From positions 1 through 18,747 of the forward strand of contig JBKCTV010000057.1 of NCBI GenBank assembly GCA_046318595.1: a stretch of 18,747 nt of DNA. The letters are read 5' to 3'. The translations under genes and the position numbers were made by a program. Below, piece after piece: positions 1 through 7,071 of this stretch (the first letter of the stretch is position 1; each line of letters begins with the position of its first letter). This stretch comes from DAITMV01 sp046318595 (GTDB lineage: Bacteria > Pseudomonadota > Gammaproteobacteria > Burkholderiales > Burkholderiaceae_B). The notes under the pieces are model-generated. The model did no database searches. It worked only from the letters and a program-made list of their open reading frames with translations, and had not been told where the DNA came from.

Positions 1-1
1 G

Positions 2-130
2 TCGGACACGGAATGGTCCGCTCGATTGCTTGGCGCAGTTTCATCATCTGAGTCGAAACCGAAAATCGATGCTTCTGTAAAAGAGAAAGAGTTTGAGGGT
101 GATCGAGTATACATGACGCCAAGGGTTTGA
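2..130 (+). CDS. C-terminal end of an unidentified protein (partial)
   Basis: An open frame enters from the left edge and stops with TGA at 128-130, giving 42 residues. The tail is hydrophilic and rich in Ser, Lys and Glu (a stretch like SSSESKPKIDASVKEKEFEG) and ends in VYMTPRV. It reads like the disordered C-terminus of a real protein rather than a shadow frame. No family is recognisable from so short a piece. Between its stop and the end of tgt (131-276) I see no gene. It would be convergent with tgt. Confidence 0.4.
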   Translation, partial: SDTEWSARLLGAVSSSESKPKIDASVKEKEFEGDRVYMTPRV

Positions 131-276
131 TGAATGGAATATTCTAAGTTGCACTTTTCCTCAAAAAGTTCCCTGATAAGGATTTCAGAGGCACGAGCGT
201 CACATTTTCATGCAAATAAGCGATCTTTTAGAAAGCCTTCACCCGGACACAGCGCCGGCAAGCGCAAGGATGGTTG

Positions 277-1428
277 CTACAGCCCGCGATCCACACCCTG
301 CGCCCGCTCCATCGCAAACATCTGCCGAAACGCCGCGAACGCACCCACTTCGATCGCGGTGCGCATCTTCGTCATCAGGTCGAGGTAATAATGCAGGTTA
401 TGAATCGTGTTCAACTGCCCGCCAAGCATTTCCTTGCTGCGATCCAGATGGTGCAGATACGCCCGCGAAAAGTGCCGGCAAGTATAGCAGGCGCACGTCT
501 CGTCCAGCGGCCTCGGGTCGGCGCGATGCCGGGCGTTACGGATGCGGATGTCGCCGTGGCGCGTGAACAGCCAGCCGTTGCGCGCGTTGCGCGTGGGCAT
601 GACGCAGTCGAACATGTCGATCCCATGCGCCACGGCGTCCACCAGGTCCTCCGGCGTGCCGACCCCCATCAGGTAGCGCGGTTTGCCAATCGGCAGACGC
701 GGCGCCACATGCGCCAGCACACGCAGCATGTCGTCCTTCGGTTCGCCGACCGACAGACCGCCGATCGCGTAGCCATCGAAGCCGATAGCGGTCAGCCCGG
801 CGAGCGACTCGTCGCGCAGGTCTTCGTACATGCCTCCCTGCACGATGCCGAACAACGCGTTCTGGTTGTTCAGCGCATCGTGCGCCTGGCGCGACCGCGC
901 CGCCCAGCGCAGCGACAGATGCATGGAGCGCGCCGCCTCGTCGCGCGTGGCCGGGTACGGCGTGCATTCATCGAAAATCATGACCACGTCGGACCCCAGC
1001 ACGGACTGAATCTCCATCGACAACTCGGGCGTGAGAAACAGCTTGTCGCCGTTGATCGGCGAGCGGAAAGCAACACCCTCCTCGGCGATTTTGCGCAAAG
1101 CGCCCAGGCTGAACACCTGGAAGCCGCCCGAGTCGGTCAAGATCGGTTTTTCCCACGCCATGAAACGATGCAAGCCGCCGACCGCACGCACCACATCCAG
1201 CCCCGGCCGCAGCCATAAATGGAAGGTATTGCCGAGAATGATCTGCGCGGGCAGCGCCTCCAACGCCGCCGGCGTCATCCCCTTGACCGTGCCATAGGTG
1301 CCGACCGGCATAAAAATCGGCGTTTCGACGCTGCCATGCGCAAAGTGCAGGCGGCCACGGCGGGCGCCATCGCTGGTGGCCAGACATTCGAATTTCAGCA
1401 AAGACACGGCTCTCGTCCCCGACGACAC
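277..1428 (-). CDS. tgt: Queuine/preQ1 tRNA-guanine transglycosylase
   Basis: Tgt exchanges guanine-34 of tRNAs with GUN anticodons (Asp, Asn, His, Tyr) for preQ1 in the queuosine pathway, in the cytoplasm. The 383-aa frame covers the whole family. An N-terminal FMPVGTYGTVKGMTP block is at about residues 39-53, and DSGGFQ carries the active-site Asp at 99. FDECTPYPA is near 152-160 and GIVQGG at 194-199. The segment DMFDCVMPTRNARNG holds the nucleophilic Asp (274). The zinc site is CxCxxC at 312-317 plus His343. The start used is GTG at 1428. A second GTG at 1407 would give 376 aa, closer to the E. coli length, and neither has a strong ribosome site. It is transcribed away from the flavin reductase gene across a gap of about 100 bp. 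No queA, yajC or secD is adjacent, unlike the enterobacterial arrangement. Confidence 0.97.
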   Translation of the reverse strand: MSSGTRAVSLLKFECLATSDGARRGRLHFAHGSVETPIFMPVGTYGTVKGMTPAALEALPAQIILGNTFHLWLRPGLDVVRAVGGLHRFMAWEKPILTDSGGFQVFSLGALRKIAEEGVAFRSPINGDKLFLTPELSMEIQSVLGSDVVMIFDECTPYPATRDEAARSMHLSLRWAARSRQAHDALNNQNALFGIVQGGMYEDLRDESLAGLTAIGFDGYAIGGLSVGEPKDDMLRVLAHVAPRLPIGKPRYLMGVGTPEDLVDAVAHGIDMFDCVMPTRNARNGWLFTRHGDIRIRNARHRADPRPLDETCACYTCRHFSRAYLHHLDRSKEMLGGQLNTIHNLHYYLDLMTKMRTAIEVGAFAAFRQMFAMERAQGVDRGL

Positions 1429-1531
1429 AATCGCGCATTGTAATCGCGCCGGACAAGGCCGATGCGATTTGGCACAATACGGCTTTGGCCACTGCCGCTT
1501 CCGGCAGGGCCGTTACCGGATTTCGTCCCGC

Positions 1532-2029
1532 ATGCCAAAGCCCCCCCCGCCGGGCCTCGCGCCCGACAGCCATGCTTTTCGCGAAAGTATGAGCCGTTTC
1601 GCCACCGGCGTCACGATCATGACGACCTGGGACGCCGCGCGGGCGCCGGTCGGTCTGACCGTCAATTCGTTCAACTCCGTGTCGCTCCATCCGCCGCTGG
1701 TTTTATGGTCGCTGGCCAAACAGTCGAAGTCTTTTCCGGCTTTCGAAGTCAGCCGGCATTATTGCGTCAACATTCTGGCGGCCGACCAACAGCCGCTGGC
1801 CGAGCACTTCTCGCGCTTCAAAGGCGACAGGTTCGCCGGGCTGACCCTCGACGCCGCCCGGGACGCGCCGCGTCTGCCGGGTTGCGCGGCTTACTTCGAC
1901 TGCCGGCTGCGCTCGCTCTACGACGAAGGCGACCACATCATTCTGGTCGGCGAAGTGCTGGGTTGCGAATACAGCGCCCAGCCAACCCTGGTTTATTTCG
2001 CGCACGACTACCGCACCCTGGCACCATGA
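1532..2029 (+). CDS. Flavin reductase-like FMN-binding protein
   Basis: This 165-aa protein has the flavin reductase-like fold (PF01613). RFATGVTIMTT near residues 22-32 is the typical first strand and turn. GLTVNSFNSVSLHPPLVLWSL follows at about 40-60, where FMN contacts lie. A C-terminal IILVGEVLGCEY strand comes next. Family members reduce FMN or FAD with NAD(P)H, often as the partner of a two-component monooxygenase. No monooxygenase is visible here, so the substrate and partner are unknown. The start at 1532 precedes a Pro-rich leader. An internal ATG at 1589 (MSRFATG) would also keep the domain almost whole. The TGA overlaps the pyrF start as ATGA, which implies translational coupling. 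Confidence 0.88.
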   Translation: MPKPPPPGLAPDSHAFRESMSRFATGVTIMTTWDAARAPVGLTVNSFNSVSLHPPLVLWSLAKQSKSFPAFEVSRHYCVNILAADQQPLAEHFSRFKGDRFAGLTLDAARDAPRLPGCAAYFDCRLRSLYDEGDHIILVGEVLGCEYSAQPTLVYFAHDYRTLAP

Positions 2030-2880
2030 CAACCACCTTCACCGACCGCCTGCAAAACGCCTGGCGCCAGACCGACTCGATGCTGTGCGTCGGCCTCGAC
2101 CCGGACCTGGCACGTCTGCCGGCGGGCATTTCCCGCGACCACGCGGGCATCGAACGCTTTTGCATGGCAATCGTCGACGCCACGGCCGAGTTCGCCTGCG
2201 CGTTCAAACCACAGATCGCCTATTTTGCCGCGCTCGGCCTGGAGGCCGTGCTCGAACGGCTGATCCAGCATATTCGACAGGCCGCGCCGCAAGCCGTCGT
2301 CGTGCTCGATGCGAAACGCGGCGACATCGGCGCCACCGCCAGGCAATACGCCCGCGAAGCCTTCGAGCGCTACGCCGCAGACGCCGTCACACTCAGCCCT
2401 TACATGGGCAGCGACTCGATCGAACCGTATTTCGACTACCCGGACCGCGGTATTTTTTTGCTGTGCCGCACGTCGAACCCAGGCGGTAACGATTTACAGT
2501 TTCTCACGACCGCCGATGGCACACCGGTCTACCAGCACGTCGCGCGCCGCGCGGCGCAGCACTGGAACCAGCATGGTCAGACCGGCCTGGTCGTCGGCGC
2601 CACCTATCCCGAAGAGCTGGCCACCGTGCGTGCGCTGGTTGGCGACATGCCGCTGCTGGTGCCGGGCATCGGCGCGCAGGGCGGCAATCTGGCCGCCGTC
2701 ATGCGGAGCGGTTGCGACCGCCAGGGCCATGGTTTGCTGATCAACGCTGCGCGCGCCATTTTGTATGCCGGCGCGGGCACGGACTTTGCAGTTGCCGCCC
2801 GCCACGCCGCCGCCGACATGGCGCAAGCGATTCGCCAACGGCGCCCCGAACCGACTTTTCGAGAAAACGACAACACATGA
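2026..2880 (+). CDS. pyrF: Orotidine 5'-phosphate decarboxylase, type 2
   Basis: PyrF decarboxylates OMP to UMP, the last step of de novo pyrimidine synthesis. The 284-aa product is longer than the E. coli type (about 245 aa) and fits the type-2 subfamily common in Burkholderia, actinobacteria and myxobacteria. Visible landmarks are CVGLDPD at 21-27, the substrate-binding Lys in AFKPQIAYF near 59-67, and the catalytic motif LDAKRGDIG at 94-102 (Asp95, Lys97, Asp100). SPYMGSDSI lies near 124-132, LVVGATYPEE near 188-197, and the phosphate-binding LVPGIGAQGG at 211-220. The start ATG lies inside the stop of the flavin reductase gene, and the stop overlaps the phoH start by the same ATGA arrangement. 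Expression is therefore probably coupled to both neighbours. No defect is seen. Confidence 0.96.
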   Translation: MTTTFTDRLQNAWRQTDSMLCVGLDPDLARLPAGISRDHAGIERFCMAIVDATAEFACAFKPQIAYFAALGLEAVLERLIQHIRQAAPQAVVVLDAKRGDIGATARQYAREAFERYAADAVTLSPYMGSDSIEPYFDYPDRGIFLLCRTSNPGGNDLQFLTTADGTPVYQHVARRAAQHWNQHGQTGLVVGATYPEELATVRALVGDMPLLVPGIGAQGGNLAAVMRSGCDRQGHGLLINAARAILYAGAGTDFAVAARHAAADMAQAIRQRRPEPTFRENDNT

Positions 2881-3857
2881 AATCCTCCGCCGAGCCCTGG
2901 ACCGCCCCGACCGACGACAACGAACGCCTGGCCAACCTCTGCGGCCCGCTCGACGAAAACTTGCGGCAAATCGAAAACGCGCTGGACGTCAAAATCACCC
3001 GGCGTGGCGCCCGCCTGCAGGTCGACGGCCCGCCGGCCGGGCGCAGCCAAACGCTCGATCTGATCAATAAACTGTTCGACGACAGCCGACGCCCACTGAG
3101 CATCGATCAGGTGCAGTTGGCCTTGGTCGAAACCCGCGCCGCGCAGGCCGTGGCGCCGGGCGCCGCCTCGCTGCCGAGCTCGGACCCGTTGACACTGCGG
3201 ACACGCCGTGGCGAGCTGCAGGCCCGCACGCCGCGCCAGCACGAGTACCTCACACAGATTCTCAGCCACGACCTGAGCTTCGGCATCGGTCCGGCGGGCA
3301 CGGGAAAAACTTACCTGGCCGTGGCGTGCGCGGTCGATGCACTGGAGCGCGACCTGGTCAAGCGCATCGTCCTGACGCGGCCGGCGGTCGAGGCCGGCGA
3401 GCGTCTGGGGTTTTTACCCGGCGACCTGGCGCAAAAAGTCGACCCCTACCTGCGGCCGCTGTACGACGCGCTGTACGACTTGGCGGGGTTCGACCGCGTG
3501 CAGAAAATGTTCGAAAAAAACATGATAGAAGTCGCGCCGCTCTCCTATATGCGCTGCCGCACGCTGAACCATGCCTTCGTCATCCTGGACGAGGCGCAAA
3601 ACACCACGCCCGAACAAATGAAAATGTTCTTGACGCGCATCGGTTTCGGCAGCCGTGCGGTGATCACCGGCGACGTCACGCAAATCGATCTGCCGCGCGG
3701 CCAGACCAGCGGCTTGATTCAGGCGCAAACGATTTTGCGTGCCGTCAAAGGCATCGCCATGACGCACTTCACGAGCAGCGACGTGGTCCGGCACCCGCTG
3801 GTGGCGCGCATCATCGACGCCTACGACCGGTTCCAGCAAGAAACCGCCCGCGCATGA
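2877..3857 (+). CDS. PhoH-like P-loop ATPase (YbeZ family)
   Basis: This 326-aa protein belongs to the PhoH/YbeZ group of P-loop NTPases, related to the helicase motor core and linked to RNA metabolism. An N-terminal domain of about 115 residues precedes the ATPase. Walker A is GPAGTGKT at 138-145 and Walker B is VILDEAQN at 235-242. The sensor-type segment VITGDVTQIDLPRGQ follows near 268-282. Family members are typically encoded directly beside ybeY, as here, and YbeZ is known to associate with YbeY in ribosomal RNA processing. Both ends overlap neighbours by four bases (ATGA at 2877-2880 and 3854-3857). Length and motifs are normal. Confidence 0.95.
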   Translation: MKSSAEPWTAPTDDNERLANLCGPLDENLRQIENALDVKITRRGARLQVDGPPAGRSQTLDLINKLFDDSRRPLSIDQVQLALVETRAAQAVAPGAASLPSSDPLTLRTRRGELQARTPRQHEYLTQILSHDLSFGIGPAGTGKTYLAVACAVDALERDLVKRIVLTRPAVEAGERLGFLPGDLAQKVDPYLRPLYDALYDLAGFDRVQKMFEKNMIEVAPLSYMRCRTLNHAFVILDEAQNTTPEQMKMFLTRIGFGSRAVITGDVTQIDLPRGQTSGLIQAQTILRAVKGIAMTHFTSSDVVRHPLVARIIDAYDRFQQETARA

Positions 3858-4324
3858 CACATACCTTGCAGCTCGCCATCCAATGCGACGCCGCAGCCGG
3901 GGCGTTGCCGGTCGAGCGGGCGCAGCTACGGCGCTGGGTGCTGGCGACGCTTCAGTCCCCTGCCGCGTTCACCTTCCGTTTCGTGGGCGAGGCGGAAGGC
4001 CGGGCCTTGAATCTCGAATACCGGCAAAAAGACTATGCGACCAACGTGCTGACCTTTCCGTTCGTGGCCCCGGTCGGTGTGCCGGGCGCGGACACGGTGT
4101 GCATGGCCGACATCGCCATCTGCCTGCCAGTCGTGGCACGCGAAGCTGCCGAGCAAGGCAAAGCCTTGCGGGACCACCTGGCGCACCTCGTCGTCCATGG
4201 CTGCCTGCACGCGCAAGGCCACGACCACGATACCGATGAACAAGCCCGGCTCATGGAAAGCCTGGAGACGCGACTCCTGAAACGGTTCAGGATTGCCGAT
4301 CCTTATTTGCTCAGGATGGCTTGA
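3854..4324 (+). CDS. ybeY: Endoribonuclease YbeY
   Basis: YbeY is a zinc-dependent single-strand endoribonuclease needed for 16S rRNA 3' maturation and late 70S ribosome quality control. The 156-aa frame ends with the diagnostic metal motif HGCLHAQGHDHD at 115-126, where His115, His119 and His125 form the HxxxHxxxxxH zinc site. The preceding TNVLTFPF (about 63-70) and ADIAICLPVV (85-94) strands are also typical. It overlaps phoH by four bases and ends the cluster. The usual downstream corC/lnt genes are missing and the next feature is a tRNA gene, so the canonical phoH-ybeY-corC-lnt order is cut short here. Confidence 0.96.
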   Translation: MTHTLQLAIQCDAAAGALPVERAQLRRWVLATLQSPAAFTFRFVGEAEGRALNLEYRQKDYATNVLTFPFVAPVGVPGADTVCMADIAICLPVVAREAAEQGKALRDHLAHLVVHGCLHAQGHDHDTDEQARLMESLETRLLKRFRIADPYLLRMA

Positions 4325-4352
4325 CTCACCGGTAAAGCAGCCAAAACCCAAC

Positions 4353-4381
4353 TTGACCGGGGCGGATAAATTTTGCATAAT
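4353..4381 (+). promoter_or_regulatory. Promoter for tRNA-Lys
   Basis: TTGACC at 4353-4358 and CATAAT at 4376-4381 are separated by exactly 17 bases, close to the sigma-70 consensus. Transcription would start near 4388, about 60 bases before the tRNA 5' end. It lies just after the ybeY stop, so the tRNA can be expressed independently of the operon. Confidence 0.7.
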
Positions 4382-4449
4382 CGCGGTCTTTGGTTGGCAG
4401 CCTGATCGGCAACCAAACTCCTCCTCATCAGAACTTCATCCGATGCGCA

Positions 4450-4525
4450 GGGTCGTTAGCTCAGTTGGTAGAGCAGCGGACTTTTAATCCGTTGGTCGCA
4501 GGTTCAAGTCCTGCACGACCCACCA
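4450..4525 (+). tRNA. tRNA-Lys (anticodon UUU)
   Basis: The 76-nt sequence folds as a complete tRNA with encoded CCA. The acceptor arm pairs GGGTCGT with ACGACCC. The D-arm contains AGCTCAGTTGGTAGAGC. The anticodon stem GCGGA/TCCGT closes the loop CTTTTAA with anticodon TTT at 4483-4485. The T-arm is GCAGGTTCAAGTCCTGC. It reads AAA and AAG lysine codons. The DNA downstream is accessory-like (truncated AlbA gene). tRNA 3' ends are common integration targets, but I see no integrase and no duplicated tRNA 3' end in the window. Confidence 0.98.
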
Positions 4526-4547
4526 GTATTCATGCGGGTTTGCGGGA

Positions 4548-4578
4548 AAAAATGCGTTTTACTTTGCTCCGCATTTTT
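4548..4578 (+). terminator. Terminator-like hairpin after tRNA-Lys
   Basis: AAAAATGCG at 4548-4556 pairs perfectly with CGCATTTTT at 4570-4578 over a 13-base loop. The T-rich 3' arm suits rho-independent termination of the tRNA transcript, although the stem is only four GC-containing pairs strong. The rest of 4579-4848 shows no recognisable gene. The minus-strand frame there has no family signature. Confidence 0.5.
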
Positions 4579-4848
4579 CGCTCTGCTCCGCAAAACGTAA
4601 ATTCACCGCTTAACAGGCGGCTTTAGAAAAAGTCGCTTTTGATTGACAGTTCGCAATCGAATAGGCAGGCCCGTTCGGCAGGGATTTTAATTGCACTTGG
4701 CGGCTCAAAATAGACAAGCCGGCCATTTCTGAAGCGCCCACGAGTAAATGATCAATTCTTTGCGCGCCGCTGGCCCGGTAGTGCCGCATGTGTAGACGAT
4801 ATCGACCGACTCAATGTCAAAATCTGCAAATGCCCGGCGAATATCTGG

Positions 4849-5838
4849 ATGGTCGTTCAAACTGACCGTTTTGCGTTCGCTAATGAGGCTGACGATATTG
4901 AGGCTGACGATATTGAGATTTTGCAGGCGCTGGCCGTTTATTCGGCGAAAGGTTTTACCCAGGCGGCCGACGTCTTGTTTGCAAAAAATCCTGCACTTCG
5001 CCACCCGCAAACTCGGGTTCGGGTCACCCGCTTTGCATCGGACAAAAGTGGTGATGCCTATCTGGATGATCGGATGCTACAGGGGCCGCTGGTCAAGGTA
5101 TTTGAGCAGGCTTTTGAGATTCTGTCGCAGCACGTTCGCTGGGAGGCTCGTTTCCAGTCTGGCGATGTGCGCCGCACTGATCGGCCAGAGTACCCTTTCG
5201 AGGCCCTTCGTGAGGGTTTGGTCAATGCGTTTGCGCACCGTGACTATTCCGGATTTTCCGGAGGCGTGACGGTGGGCATCTATCCGAATCGAATCGAGAT
5301 CTGGAATTCCGGACACTTCCCCGAGGGGCTGCTGCCTTCTGACCTGAAGAAAAACCACCCTTCACTGCCGACCAATCCGGACATCGCTCATGTGTTCTAC
5401 TTGCGTGGATTGATGGAACGAATTGGGCGTGGTGGCCAACTGATCATCAATGCCTGTCAGGATCACAGCTTGCCGGCACCGAAGTGGATTGATCGACCAA
5501 CTGGCGTTACGCTCACGATTTTTGGGCGGACCGGGCAAGAGGCAGAACTCCTGTCCGCCAATCCTCGCCAGCAAGCCTTGCTTACGCAACTAGGGCGTGG
5601 GGAACAAATTCGCCCTGGTGAATACCACCAGCGGTTTGCAACGGACGTCTCGGACCGGCAGGCACGCCGTGACCTGGTTGAGTTGGAAGAAGCGGGCTTG
5701 CTCTTGCGCATTGGCAAGGGTGCCGGAACCGTTTTCCAGCGAACAGACCGGACATGGCCGGACATCGACGGTATCTCGTGTCTACCAACGACAGGTCGTG
5801 CGGTGGAACTGCCGAGCAATCTTGATGGATCGCGTTGA
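4849..5838 (+). pseudogene. N-terminally truncated AlbA/Schlafen-type transcriptional regulator
   Basis: The 329-aa product matches the middle and C-terminal parts of AlbA_2/divergent-AAA-type regulators that carry the HATPase_c_4 domain. The segment from AADVLFAKNPALRHPQTRVRVTRF (about 39-62) through YPFEALREGLVNAFAHRDYS (about 114-133), the strand RIEIWNSG (about 148-155) and HVFYLRGLMERIGRGG is characteristic. A C-terminal winged-helix-like segment follows (DVSDRQARRDLVELEEAGLL). The normal N-terminal AlbA domain of roughly 130 residues, with its EFK and GG motifs, is absent, and no remnant is found upstream in any frame. A 15-bp tandem duplication (GAGGCTGACGATATT at 4885-4899 and 4900-4914) sits in the linker. 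It is most likely a 5'-deleted gene. A functional short form starting at 4849 cannot be excluded. Confidence 0.8.
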
Positions 5839-5945
5839 ACAACATCCTTGCAGAAATATCCACGCGACATAGGCTGAGTAGTACCGCAGTCGCAGACATA
5901 GCCCCGTCAGACCCGCAAACTCTGTCATGCGCAACAGAAACGGAA

Positions 5946-6599
5946 TCAGTATGCCAGGGTCATGTTGTCAACGACATTGGTCACGCCCGGCGTTCCCCAA
6001 GCCGAGTTTTTCGCCAGTTCGCGCTGTGACCAGCTACCGACCTTGCCCGACAGCGTTACGTCGCTGCCGTGCACCGCGACAGAAATTTTTTCAGCATCGG
6101 CATGCGCGCGTCTTTTCAGTGAAGCCTCGATATCGAACTTAACCGTATTAGACGATACGGAGGGCTTGATAGAAATATTGTCGCTGACACCCCGAACACC
6201 GATCAGGTAACGAACTTCCCGGCTGACCCGTTGTTTTTGATACCCCCATTCCACTTGACCCGATAAACTCACCCAGCCATTTTCAACTTTAACCTTGACA
6301 GTATCTTTTGGTAAAAACGCCGTGTATTCCAGCGCGCGGCTTACAGACTGTGCGATGTCCGCGTCGGTGCGGTGACAGTCACCCGGCAAATTCACATCCA
6401 TTTCGACAGCGATGGCCTTGACGCCCGACACCGACTGGGCCGCGCGCTCGGCCGCCCATTTTTCCGCGAAGCTTTGCACATGTCCAACCAAAGTCACGAC
6501 ACCATCCTTAACTTCAACGCCTATCTGAGCCGCATTGACCGACGGCTCCCATTTTAGTTCAGCCATGACATCTTGTTGCGTTTGAATATCTGTTTTCAT
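5946..6599 (-). CDS. Protein with three BON domains (OsmY/stress type)
   Basis: The 217-aa protein consists of three BON repeats at about residues 5-70, 78-145 and 153-217. Each has the pattern V-x-V-x-D/N-G-x-V-x-L-S/V-G-x-V followed by a helix and a G-V strand. BON domains bind phospholipid surfaces and occur in osmotic-shock proteins such as OsmY. No signal peptide is visible, since the N-terminus MKTDIQTQQDVMAEL is hydrophilic, so a cytoplasmic location is likely. The ATG at 6599 has an AGGAA ribosome site about six bases upstream. It is divergent from the P-type ATPase gene. In beta-proteobacteria such BON proteins are often found with universal stress proteins and P-type ATPases, which supports a stress role by inference. 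Confidence 0.88.
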   Translation of the reverse strand: MKTDIQTQQDVMAELKWEPSVNAAQIGVEVKDGVVTLVGHVQSFAEKWAAERAAQSVSGVKAIAVEMDVNLPGDCHRTDADIAQSVSRALEYTAFLPKDTVKVKVENGWVSLSGQVEWGYQKQRVSREVRYLIGVRGVSDNISIKPSVSSNTVKFDIEASLKRRAHADAEKISVAVHGSDVTLSGKVGSWSQRELAKNSAWGTPGVTNVVDNMTLAY

Positions 6600-6840
6600 T
6601 TTGTTTCCTATGCGCTTTTAAGTAATTCATCCTAAGTTAATTAATTTTATCGATCTGTGCGCCACGCCGCATAAGGAGAATTTTTAAAATAAGCTCATTT
6701 CCATCGGACGAAAAATTAATAAGTTAACTGCAAACAGCTCATCTTTAACCGCATGGGCCATAAGCGGGACACAGCACAGACGAGCAGAATACGAAGGTAG
6801 GTAAGTAAACATGCTTGGTGTGAGATTCTCCTAAAATTGA

Positions 6841-7062
6841 GCGGGTTTAGTTGAGTACCACCACGGCACTCAAGAGATACCAGGCCTGCCCATGCATGTC
6901 GGACGCAGCATGTCTTTCCTGGCACAGCAAATGCTCGATGGGTTGTCCCCGGCAAGTTTTGTCGCGACCAACCCTGAATTATTTATCGTCCAACAAATCG
7001 CCCGTCAATTCGTTGGTGGGCCATCTGTCAGCATCGATCGTGCTTTCGCGCAAATTGACTAA
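6841..7062 (+). pseudogene. Remnant resembling the N-terminal domain of poly(3-hydroxyalkanoate) synthase
   Basis: The frame is open from 6841 to TAA at 7060-7062, and the first ATG is at 6892 (56 aa). The segment MSFLAQQMLDGLSPASFVAT followed by NPEL (about residues 7-30 of the ATG frame) closely resembles the class I PhaC N-terminal signature F-x-x-x-Q-x-x-D-A-M-S-P-A-N-F/Y-L-A-T-N-P-E. No catalytic lipase-like box and no alpha/beta hydrolase core follow, because the P-type ATPase begins ten bases later. I read it as a 3'-deleted phaC scrap. A short PHA-related protein that has kept only this motif is an alternative. The stretch 6600-6840 upstream holds no other gene that I can support. Confidence 0.55.
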
Positions 7063-7071
7063 GGGAATTTA

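Noticed and set aside
274..1218. Long plus-strand frame of 314 aa opposite tgt.
   Set aside because: It is a shadow of the GC-rich tgt gene; the composition is His/Arg/Gln-rich and no family matches.
1462..2025. N-terminal extension of pyrF through the flavin reductase region.
   Set aside because: The extension is a shadow frame; PyrF homology begins at ATG 2026, which overlaps the upstream stop.
4705..5010. Minus-strand frame of 101 aa next to the AlbA-type remnant.
   Set aside because: Most of it is the antisense of the AlbA coding region and the remainder shows no family signature.
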